A stretch of DNA of 64,000 nucleotides from Sarcocystis neurona (Eukaryota > Apicomplexa > Conoidasida > Eucoccidiorida > Sarcocystidae), in the NCBI GenBank assembly GCA_000727475.1, contig KL647289.1, positions 8,544,154 through 8,608,153 of the forward strand, given 5' to 3'. The position numbers were made by a program, and so were the translations under genes. This document shows positions 12,061-37,190 of the stretch, piece by piece (position 1 is the stretch's first letter; each line of letters starts with the position of its first letter). Under the pieces are notes generated by a model. It saw only the letters and a program-made list of their open reading frames with translations, made no database searches and was not told where the DNA came from.

Positions 12061-13861
12061 AGGGAAGACGAAAAATGCGCGCCAAGGTCAACTCACCACA
12101 GCCCCAAGTACTGGCATGTTAAGAGTAAAACCGTGGTGTGAACGCAGCATGCTTCAAGCATAAAGGTGGAGGACAACGCTGAAAGAAGAGGAAGCAGGAG
12201 AAAAAAGACCAGCAGTCACTTCGGACCGGTGTTTTCCACACCCGTGGAGAGAGAACAGAAGGAAGAAAATATCACAGAAAAGAACAGTGCCGCTTATGCA
12301 AGCACTAGTCCTGCCTAATACTCACGTTAAAGGACAAGCACTGCTCAGAAACTGACGCTAAACTGGAACAGACGCAGAAGCACAGACGCAGAGCAGCGGG
12401 CTCCTAGCTGTGAAGTCGTCGGAAGAGCCCGCAAGCAACAACTGCCACAACAGTTACACCGTGGACATGACACGTGCACCCTTCCCAAGGAATCAGACCA
12501 CTGTCACACAGCACCACTGCTCAGATCCTCCTCGGAGCTATTCAAGCTACTACATTTCTTCCTCTATTTCGGACCTATGAGCTGCAGAAATCACTGATGT
12601 GCAGTCCCGGCTGCAGCGCAAATCGGTGTAAGATGGAAGCAACTTCCTTCTCCAGCCGGACCGAAGGCTGCTGACGACAGGGATGTTGCGGCTGTCCAGC
12701 AGAGCGCATTGTTCCCAACAACGGTTACAATTCCACATTTTTACTCTTGCAGCGCTCCTGCTCCTACCCCTCAGGCCACCCGAACTTCATACAAAAACTG
12801 GCGCGGTGTGAATTCTCTTCCTTGGTTGTCAGGTGGTCGATTGCTCCTAGAGTCGTGCTCTCACTTCCTGCAGGATGGTGGATCATTCAGGCAGAAGGTA
12901 GTGCCAGATACATGCGGGGTGGAGTTCTCTACTAGCAAGACAAGAAAGTTTCTTAGGTACACACGTACGGTGTGGAAGAGCAGGCAAGACCGGAAATACG
13001 GCTGCGAGCATAAAACTGACAGGCATCAACAAATGCGAAGAAGTGAGTAACACGTGCAGCGGGAAAAGCGCAAAAGGGGCACACAATTTTCTATTGTGTA
13101 CGAGTTCAAACTACATAGTATCCGAGAAACGCGTGAGAAGAGAATACGAGTACAACAGGAGCTGTGGGCTTGAGAAATATCCACGAATGTAGTGTTTCAT
13201 ACTCATCACAGTACAGATACGTAAAAGGGAACGGGCTATAAAGACGTGCAATGTAAAATAAAAGAACGTGCGAACAGACGAGTCACGTCAGACCACGAGA
13301 CGTGGTGGTGGCAGCGAGCCGGACAGAAAATGGTCACGAAAAGATCAGAGAGGCGAAAATGCCCGCCTGCTACCCTGCCCCCAAACTGGGGACCCTTAGG
13401 GAACATTAAAAATACAGGAATACCAGGAGGTCAGTTTGAGATAACACGAAAACTACGCGAAATGGAGTTTTTGGAGGTAAGCCGAATGGGCGTGCGTCCT
13501 CAGGGGTTGGACAGGTTTCGGGAGGAGAGACTACCACTACAGGTAATGCGCATCTAGGGAAGAGATCTACTGTTAAAAGAAGAGAAAAATCCAAATGGTT
13601 ACAACAGAGCAAATAGACTGCACCGCGCATGCGCGAACTTTCCGGGACCAACAAAAAAAGGACTCGAAAAAAAGGGAGGGCGTGTGCTATGTATGTGCAG
13701 TCCTCGGTGCTCAGCTAGCTACGCCGTTTCCGGCGTTTCTGCGTACCTGTGACTGGGCGGCAAGCTGTGGCACGAAAGTAAGTAGACAGGTGCGGAAGCG
13801 CAGTATAAATTCTCTCCCACAGGGCATAATTAGATTATTGAGATTTTCTTTTTAAAAACTC
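12061..13861. other. repeat-poor sequence, no gene recognised
   Basis: Trinucleotide runs stop abruptly here. A 103-codon frame on the plus strand at 13246-13557 is open, but it shows no recognisable domain and no supporting splice structure. Confidence 0.35.
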
Positions 13862-14420
13862 TCACCCGGCAAGGCAGAGCAGGTGAGGAGCCGCAGAGGA
13901 GGCTATTGTGGTCCCATCTGCCAGGGGCGGCAATGTTGAACGCTTTAAACGATTGAAGGGAGAATACGACGGCTTTGGGACGAAAAATTGAGGACGAGGC
14001 AGCTTCACATCATCGCCAGAAGCCCATCCACGCTCTCTTTTAACCCTCCTGTTAGCGGAGCGGCGGCTACTCAGACCCAGCGAAGGCGGAGCACCTGTAG
14101 CACAAAGGGGAGATAAAGAGGAAAGCAGTGAACCCGTCTTCTTTTTCTTTGTCGCGTCTTGGAATGTCAACGTATGTTCCCGTGACGTGACCAAAAGACG
14201 TAAGACACGAGCACCATCTGGGCTTTCCATTGTCGAGGAGACCGGCCCCATCAAGCGTGACGAAGCAAGCCGTAACGGACACTTCTTGCAACAGAGTCTG
14301 GTGAAAGTGACCATATCGCAGTCCGAATTGCAATAGAGGACGAACTGGTACTTGCAACGTACTGCACCGGTGTACCCGTCTGCAAAATGCGTGTACCAGC
14401 AGACATCCTCCAGCGTTTCG
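13862..14420 (-). CDS. uncertain ORF or exon, Cys-rich then basic
   Basis: One minus-strand frame stays open from about 14420 down to a stop at 13862, roughly 185 codons. The N-terminal part is Cys-rich, with a CDMVTFTRLCCKKC stretch. The C-terminal part is basic and Pro/Ser-rich and ends in LLCLAG. No ATG sits at the 5' end of the open frame; the first in-frame ATG is at 14314, so the frame may be an exon. I do not recognise the family. The two other minus-strand frames are also partly open, so this may be chance. Confidence 0.25.
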
Positions 14421-14560
14421 ACGTGCTAGACAGCGTGTCTGCCGTACCCGGGGCGGGTCCGCGCGCGCAAAGGCACAAACAGTGGATGAATCGACTGGCC
14501 GGTTACTTCGTTACTAAATAATACCAAGGCGGAATGCAAGAGGAATTACCCATAGGGTTG

Positions 14561-15226
14561 TCAAGGTAGGTACGGAGAATCGTACTCGTCATCCCGTGCG
14601 TCACAGCAAGCGTCCCGTAGCGGCAGAAACATTTCCCACTGTGATGCACGATTCTGCGTGGTGAAGAGGAATACGGTGGTCGGAGGTGCAGTGGGGAGCC
14701 GCATTTGATAGGGACGCAGGTGACTCACCACATCGTGTTCGCTGCTACGCTGGTTTTGGGATTGTAACACTTGTACTCCATAGTGCTCCAAAGCAGTTTC
14801 CGTCCGTATTACTGTAGTAGAGCATGTACAGTTCAGGTGTGGGTTTACTTCAACCGTCTGTTGCAGAAGCAATAATAGCGAGTGTAGGGGTTGTAGCAGG
14901 AGTGAAAGTGGTGACAATAGGGCGTTCCATACTGTCACGGTTGCAAGCCTGGGGCACACTGTGGCCAGCCAGCTCGGCTGGTTCTGACTGACCCAGAGTG
15001 GACAACTGCTCAGATCGGAGTAGGGTGGTCGAACCTGTATTTTATTTATTATAAACACCTGACCGATATGTAGATACTCCAGATGTTTCTGGCATTCAAC
15101 TTGTGGGCATAAATTGTGACTGCGCGACGACCTAGCAGCAGACGTAACACGAAAAGCTGCAGCAGCAACGACCCTGGCATTACCGTCGTACAAACACCAG
15201 CATACGTTGTCGTTGAGGTGGCACAA
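14561..15226 (-). CDS. uncertain 221-codon ORF, no family recognised
   Basis: A minus-strand frame of 221 codons ends at 14561 with acidic residues (DDEYDSPYLP). It contains a Leu-rich middle stretch with LSLLLQPLHSLLLLLQQ. A HLRPYQ string near the C-terminus faintly recalls the end of chromovirus integrases, but nothing else of a polyprotein is visible. Composition is protein-like, yet the surrounding DNA shows no codon bias. It may be a chance frame or a decayed exon. Confidence 0.22.
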   Translation of the reverse strand: MCHLNDNVCWCLYDGNARVVAAAAFRVTSAARSSRSHNLCPQVECQKHLEYLHIGQVFIINKIQVRPPYSDLSSCPLWVSQNQPSWLATVCPRLATVTVWNALLSPLSLLLQPLHSLLLLLQQTVEVNPHLNCTCSTTVIRTETALEHYGVQVLQSQNQRSSEHDVVSHLRPYQMRLPTAPPTTVFLFTTQNRASQWEMFLPLRDACCDARDDEYDSPYLP

Positions 15227-15314
15227 ATCCTGCGTACTAGTTGCAGACGGCCGACTTGGCAGACAGCACCGGTTTTAGGTTTGATATGGTGGGAACGGTA
15301 TTATTAGGAACTTT

Positions 15315-15333
15315 GGGGGCTGTTTCAGCCCCC
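15315..15333. other. perfect GC-rich hairpin
   Basis: GGGGGCTG TTT CAGCCCCC is a perfect 8-bp stem with a 3-nt loop in otherwise unremarkable repeat-poor DNA. No gene end is established beside it, so a role in RNA processing is only a possibility. Confidence 0.85.
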
Positions 15334-16135
15334 AGCATTGATCCTGGTTTGTAACCTGTTCCAAGCGCGCTTAACGGAAGAGCGTCTTGTATAAAACCGT
15401 TGGGGCAGCAACGATACTAGCACTTGTGCCAGTTGCCGTAGTTGCTGGAGTAACTGAGATACTAATTTTAAGGGTAAAGGTTTCATCCAGTGCAGTAAAG
15501 GGAGGACACGAGACCAGCAGTGTAATTGAACTGAAAGCTTTACAATAGGACGACAGCTAAGTAGCCGTGTGTACGAGTATGTATACCACTAGGGGATTGG
15601 ACTGGCGACTCCTCATTTCCTAGGGGCTTCCGCTCACGTAGCAGGTTTCTCACTCGATGAGTTCTACACAACAATTATTACGCTGCTTGGTCTGTATTAG
15701 CCAACTGCACACGCCCGAGCCAACAAATAAGCAATCTAGGCTATCCGCCGAAAGCGCGGTCGATCGATAACAAATTTCACTTTTGCAACCTGTGTGTCTG
15801 GTGGGCGGATTCGGACTAGAGAAGCGAGGAACCCATCAACGAAAGGCGACTCTGCCGCGCTTCTACTTTTTCATTTGCGGAAACTGCGTAACACATACGT
15901 AAGAGCCGCGGAAACCAGCTGAGCAGAGCTTCACAGCGGTGCGGCTAGCGATTCACCCCTGGGATTTCACATCACCAGACACAACGGACAATGCAAATTG
16001 GAAGTGAGGACGAACTGACAAACTGATCTTTGCCGCCGTTTTAGTAAAGCACGCCAACTGTAGAATGCATATATTGCTCACTATGATTGGCGCTGTGAAG
16101 AACCGCAGTTCCAGCACTAACTGCACCTGGCGTAG
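15334..16135. other. no gene recognised
   Basis: Balanced base composition, no trinucleotide runs, no conserved protein segment and no convincing exon seen on either strand. Confidence 0.4.
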
Positions 16136-16387
16136 CTAAAGTTGACCGAGAGACGCGAACAACCAGTCTAACTCAGTTCGTGCAAAAGAGGTCCAATAGT
16201 GGAGGGAGAGCTTCACAACTGCACGAATCGCAAGCACCCGCGAGCCCCGTTGACACAACACATATTGCAGGGAACTCGTGCACATCTTAAGATATACAGA
16301 CCGTTCTGGAAGCGACAGCGCTTCATTTCCGCTACTGAAAGCGGATATCCAAGTGCTTCTTAATCGAGTGTACAGTCCTTCCTCCAT
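16136..16387 (-). CDS. uncertain small ORF, 83 codons
   Basis: A complete ATG-to-TAG frame of 83 codons begins MEEGLYTRLRSTWISAF and ends LDWLFASLGQL. The composition is protein-like with several Trp and Tyr residues and no low complexity. I recognise no domain and no codon bias distinguishes it from the flanks. It could be a short gene, an exon or chance. Confidence 0.25.
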   Translation of the reverse strand: MEEGLYTRLRSTWISAFSSGNEALSLPERSVYLKMCTSSLQYVLCQRGSRVLAIRAVVKLSLHYWTSFARTELDWLFASLGQL

Positions 16388-16563
16388 AGCGACGGATTGA
16401 AATTACACAGCAAGTGCGTGAACGAACAAATCATTGGCACAAATCGATGAAGCATATCAGACAGTCAACAAGCAAGGTGCGTCAGACGACCCGTGCGTAA
16501 CGCTACCTTAAGTTAAAAAATACCTCACTGCTGGGTCGTCCATTCTACTGCAATTGCTTTTTC

Positions 16564-17168
16564 ATGTTCACGAGCGAACGCGGATACAGTGAAACAAGGA
16601 GCACTGCCAAAAACGTCATCCTACGTAACTCACATGCAATCGAACGAGCGAATAAGAAGTGGTTCGACAACCACTTTCCCGGAATCAGAGTCGACGTGCG
16701 GGACACCATGCAGTTCAACAACTATTGCAATACTCCGATGCTTCTCCCCTTCTCCCGGGTTGATGCTCAGTACACCGCGAAGCTCAATAGCAACTGCAGC
16801 GCCAGAGCAGTCATTGCCACCAACAAAGTTGGCAACAGCAGTATCAACAGCGGAGCTGGTAAAGTGGGAATCACCTGCAACATCACCACAGCGAGTCGCA
16901 CACGCCATCTTATGTCGCTGAGGAGCGTGTGCTTGTGTGCTACCGCCCGGAGCAGTATCAGCAGAATAATGCACAGCAATCTTTTCAGTGCACAGAACAA
17001 GTGTAACAGTACACGGTATACCAGTTGACGGTGCTGCCGGCAAGCTTGTGCACGTCTCTCGCTCATCTACTTTTCCGATTGCTTTTCGACTTTTAGAGTC
17101 GGAAGCGCCTGCCCCTGCACCTACACATGCACAGATCGAATACGCAATTGTTGACACGTCACCTGCAT
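16564..17168. other. overlapping long ORFs on both strands
   Basis: On the plus strand an ATG-started frame of 154 codons runs 16564-17028. On the minus strand a frame of about 178 codons runs from an acceptor-like site (GCGTATGCAG, next base 17168) to a stop at 16630. The minus frame has weak internal repetition: ELRGVLSINPGEGE and ELHGVPHVDSDSGK occupy equivalent positions about 24 residues apart. At most one of the two frames is likely to be coding. Neither matches a family I know. Confidence 0.28.
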
Positions 17169-17447
17169 ACGCTCACCAACGTGCAACTGTTTCACGGAGG
17201 TCGAAACTTCCTGACTAACCGCGCGAAGACACCGTCAACCAGCCACACAGTACTTCGCCTTTATGCTGGACGGCGCCTACGCGTGTACGGCTATGTGTTT
17301 ATTCGATAGGCACGAAAGCACGCATGTCTGCAATATGAAGACTGACAGACGAGCAAGTTTCCACATCTTCACAGTTACAGATGTCTGTACCTCACGCAGG
17401 GCTAGAACACAATCAAAATGCAACCGTGTGTGTATTCCTTTACTTCT

Positions 17448-33010
<15,563 letters not shown>

Positions 33011-33635
33011 TGGTCCACCGCACCTCCCTGCTGCAAGAGAAGTCGCAGATAGAGATTTACCAGTGCAGGCAGCAGCAAAAGCAGCAGCAGCAGCAAACGC
33101 GGCAGCAGCAGGGAGAAACGCGAAGCACCGGGAGCAGCGTCGGAAGGCAGAGCAGTCAACGTCTAAGCAGCGGCAGCAGCAGCCCCGTTTATATGACCAG
33201 CAGTAGTTGTGGGACGCAGCTTGCCAGAGAAAGTGAGAGCGGCCGCAGCAGCAGATGACGTAGAAAGCGGCACAGCAGCAACTGCAGGTAACGCCGTGGT
33301 GTTGCCGCTCCTGCTGCTGCTGCTGAATACTATCCACTTACTTTTGCAAGGCAACACATGCCGTTCGTCTATCTCCGCCGCTCTGTCCCCACGACAGCCG
33401 TAACAGCAACAAATGAAACTGCCTCTGCAGCTCCTCTGCGAGACTCAGCAGGACGCTCGAGGCAGCAGAGTTTCCCTGCGTTTCCACAACTTCTTATTGG
33501 TACGCTATTGCTGCTACTCCTGCTGCCGCTACTTCTCCTGCTGCTCTTGCTATTGCTGTTGCTGCTATTGCTGCTGCTGCTATTCCTGCTGCTGGTATTC
33601 CTGCTGCTGGTATTCCTGCTGCTGCTGCTGCTCCC

Positions 33636-33716
33636 GCTGCTATTCCTGCTGCCGCTGCTCCCGCTGCTATTCCTGCTGCCGCTGCTCCCGCTGCTATTCC
33701 CGCTGCTGCTGACCCC
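33636..33716. repeat. 27-bp tandem array in CTG-rich DNA
   Basis: A unit beginning GCTGCTATTCCTGCTGCCGC repeats at 33636, 33663 and 33690. It is flanked upstream by shorter copies of a CTGCTGGTATTC word at about 33590-33620. Confidence 0.85.
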
Positions 33717-34849
33717 GCTGCTGCTGTTATTCCTGCTGCCGCCGCTCTTACAGCTGCCGCTATTGTTGCTGTTGTCCCTGCTTCCGCTGTTGGTGTTATT
33801 CCTGCTTCTGCTCCTATTCGTGCTGCCGCTGTTGCTGCTGCAGGCGTTTTCGCTACTCCCCCTCGTGATGCTGCTGATCTCGCTACTGCTAATATTCCTG
33901 GCGTCGCTGCTCCGAGCTGTCGTTCGTCCATCTGGTGCTGCGCTGCTCCTGCGCTGCTGCTGCTGCCTCTGCTGCTGACGGAAGTGCGGCCCGCGACAGG
34001 TTCGGAGAAACACCAGTTGCCGCTGCCCGCTGCAGAAACTCGTCGCAGAGCTGCTGCTGTTCTCCCGACGGAAGACAGCTGCTTGACTGTTTTGTCGCGC
34101 GCCGCCACGCGGACGGCAGAGAGCCGTTGCTGCTGCTCTTGCTCTTGGCCACACTGCCGCTGGTGCTCCCGCTCTTGCCGTTACTGCTGTTGACGCTGCT
34201 GTGCAGACCGCTGCTTCCCGCGTTGCCGCTCTTCTGGTGTTGCTGGACCAGTTGCTACTGTGCGGCTGTGCTGCTGCTGCTGTTGCTCCTGCTCCGGTTG
34301 TTGCTGCTGATGACTGCTGCTGCTTTGCCGATGACTGCTGCTGCACCGGCGACTGCTGTTGCGCGTACTGTTCTGCTGCTGCGACGGCTTCTGTTGCCGC
34401 TGACGGCTGTTGCTGGTGGTGGTGTTGGCCCTGTTGCTGCTCTTGGCAGTGCTGCGGTTCGTACTGCTACGACCGACTGCTACTGCGTGGACGTCGCGCT
34501 TGCCGGTGCGGCTCTGCTGCTGTTGCTGCTCCTGCTTTGCTGCAGCTGCGGGTCTCAATTTTTCCACGGAAAATGGAGACGTTGTTACTTGAAAGAAAGC
34601 CGTCACATCACAAGGAATCGAGGAACAAACATGCACGAGGGGGTATCTCTCGACGCAGCTGCATGTGACTACTCTTTCAACAGCAACGCTGCGCATGCCT
34701 TTTGCAATTGCATGCCGGAGCAGCTACTCTGCTGCTGCCTGCCGAGACCGCCATACTGTAGTCGTGCCCCGGCTGCCGCTGCCGCTGCTGCTGTTGCGGC
34801 AGGCGCGTACGGCGCTGCGGTGCTGCTGCCGAAGCTGCGCTAGCCGTGA

Positions 34850-35053
34850 TGCTGTTGGTACTACTGCTGTGCTGCTGCCGGTGCGGCTACTCGTGCCGCT
34901 CCTTCTTCTGCCCTTGAAGCAGCAGCAGCTAGTACCGCCGATCCTTTGCACGTCGATGCTGTGGGGCAGCTGCTGCCGAGCGATATCACCTTTCCTTGCT
35001 CTCTCTGCCAGCTGCAACGGTTGTTCACGCGGCTTTCTGAGCACCTCTCATAG
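34850..35053 (+). CDS. possible terminal exon, unidentified
   Basis: A plus-strand frame opens after a TGA at 34847 and ends at TAG 35051-35053. Its last ~35 residues contain DPLHVDAVGQLLPSDITF, then a CSLC pair and a LSEHLS end, with no simple repeats. Acceptor-like sites lie at the pyrimidine-rich stretch ending near 34919. The opposite strand also has a protein-like frame here (LRKPREQPLQLAERARKG), so strand choice is uncertain. Confidence 0.25.
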   Translation, partial: CCWYYCCAAAGAATRAAPSSALEAAAASTADPLHVDAVGQLLPSDITFPCSLCQLQRLFTRLSEHLS

Positions 35054-36515
35054 AAAATAAAAAAACAGCGTGCCTGCTGCCAGTTCGGGAGTTCCTCGCG
35101 CTGAACACATGGTCGTCGATTGCATCTGTTGCTATTGTTAGCAGCAGCCCGACAGCAGACAGCACTTGCTACTGCAGCAGCAGCAGCACCACCAGCAGCA
35201 GCAAAACGAGTGATCGACGCCGGTTCAGATGAGCAGCAAGAGCAGCAGGAGCCGTCTGTCACCGACAGGCAGAAAGCGTACGCAGTCACCTCTTCGACAG
35301 TGGGACGACAAGTCCTCTCTTTCGTAGCACCTGTACCGTCGCCCACTCCTGCAGCACCGCTACTGCTGCAGGCATTGCTAAGCTTCCTGCTGCTGCTCTT
35401 TCTGCGGCTCACGCACGCTGCTTCTGCTGCTGCTGACCTTGGTGCTGCTGCTCGTGCTGCGGCGGAGCGTCCTCCCGCCGCTGCTGCTGTGTCTGTGGAT
35501 ATGGTGCCTGCGTCCTAACTGCTGAAGCTGCGGCGGCACTGCGGAGACGTCGAGACTGCTGCACCCCCAGCCAGGGGGCGAGAAGCGTAGAGGACAGCAG
35601 CAGAGGCAGAAGAAGAAGGAGATGCGGCTGAAACAAGAAACCAGCGGGAGTGGCAGTGGTAAGGCGGTCGACCAGCAGCAGCGCAGCGCAAAAGAGCAGC
35701 AGCAACAGCAGCTGCTTTTCCGCCTGTGCAGAGCAGCTGGCATCTCCCCGAAGCTGCCGGTGGTAATGAACGCCTGGTGGGGTGGGCATTTGACTTGTCT
35801 GTGCTCCCTCGCGGCCGCTGGAGAAGCGGCGCGGCAGCCCAGAGCAGGGCTCGCGGCGTGAGCAGTAGCCGCGGCGACAAAGCAGCCGCAACAGGGCAGC
35901 AGAGAGACAATCTCAGCTACATCAGCGAGGCAGCAACTGAACAGCGGTGCTGGGAGCACCGCAGACTGTAGACGAATTCAAAGACGGGCGCGGCGCGAAT
36001 AGCAGCACCGCGCGCAGCAGCAGCAGCCACCGCAGCAGTTCCAGCAGCATGGTACCGGTGGCAGCAGCCGGCACGGCAGCAAACAGTCGCCGCAGCAGTT
36101 CGTGCAGCGGAGGAACGGCAGCAGCAGCAGCAGTTCCAGCTGCGCAGAAGAACGGTAGCAGCAGCAGCAGTTCTCGCACCACAGAAGGCGGGCAGCAGCA
36201 CCAGCAACGAAATGGGAGCAGCAGCTGCGGCAGCGCTGAGGCATTCTATGTAGAGTGCACAGGAACGCGAGGAGACGTGACGCGTGCAAGAAGTAGGAGC
36301 GAGGAGGACAGGAGAGACAGCCGCGGCAGACGACCAGCGCCGGAAGCACGTAGAAGAAAGCTGGCCTGCAGCAGCAGCAGCAGGGCTACATCAGCACGGA
36401 CAGCAGCAACAGCAGCGTAGCGTTCCGCACGCGCGGGTGACGTGGGGGAGGAGCGGCGTGGGAACGCTGGGGAACAGCGAGGGAACCAGCAGCAGCAGCT
36501 GATATAACCGCAGCC

Positions 36516-36640
36516 GAGCCAACTGCAACTGAATCAACCGCCACTGAATCAACTGCAGCTGAGTCAACCGCAGCTGAGCCAGCGGCAGCTGAACCAGCGG
36601 CAGCTGAACCAGCGGCAGCTGAGCCAGCGGCAGCGAAGCC
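36516..36640. repeat. 15-bp tandem array coding Ala/Glu/Pro in one plus frame
   Basis: GCAGCTGAACCAGCG-type units repeat about eight times with drift. In the plus frame they read as AAEPA/ATEST repeats inside an open frame 36441-36905. That frame could be an upstream exon of the BCD1-type gene: a CTG|GTAGGT donor-like site near 36868 has the phase needed for the acceptor at 36911, but the implied intron is only about 45 bp. Confidence 0.6.
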
Positions 36641-37190
36641 AGTCGCAGAAGAGCCAGTTGCAGCAGACGAGAGAGAAGGCAACTGCAACTGCTGCTGCTG
36701 GTGCTCTCCTGCAGGCGTGGGGAAGCTCCCAGCCGCAAGGAGTGATGTTCTGAGAACAGCGTCAGCAGCAGCTGCTGTAGGTACGGACAGGGAATTCTTC
36801 GTTAAAACTGCAGGCGCAGCAGCAGATCGCCCTGCTACGGCCTCTGGCGACAGTGTGCGCGCGCTGGTAGGTGGGAGCTTTGTGGGGTGCTATGAAGAGC
36901 GATAGCTTTAGCAGCAAACGCAGCCGTCGGAGCGACCAGGGCTGCAGGAGTCTCGATCACAGCTGTTGCAGCAGCAGATCGCAGCGGCCCAGCAAGAGCT
37001 GCAGCAGGAGCAAGACGTTGTACAGGAACAAACACACAAGCAGCAGGAGCGGCAGCAGCCGACAAGAGGAGGAAAAAACAAGCAGCAGAAGCTCATCCCA
37101 CAGAATCTACCGCCGGAGGGAGACGAGAGGAGAGCGCAGCAGCAGCAGTACCAACAGCAGGGCGAGCAGCAGCAGCAACAGGCACAGGGC

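Larger units (their letters stand above)
33011..36911. other. low-complexity region between divergent PRMT3 and BCD1 genes; gene content unresolved
   Basis: The DNA is saturated with CTG (33490-34530) and CAG (35990-36420) words, so frames on both strands stay open. An intron-like 30-bp unit (GTAAATCT...TTGCAG, about 33039-33068) lies just upstream of the PRMT3 ATG. Protein-like pieces free of simple runs occur on minus (33889-34152; 34950-35044; around 35250-35290; around 35740-35790) and on plus (34850-35053; 35622-35861). I cannot join them into one gene. The segment must hold both genes' 5' ends and may hold a further gene. Confidence 0.35.

Noticed and set aside
14561..15226. possible Ty3/chromovirus integrase end (HLRPYQ)
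   Set aside because: Only a six-residue resemblance. No reverse transcriptase, RNase H, integrase zinc finger, primer-binding site or LTR pair was seen nearby.
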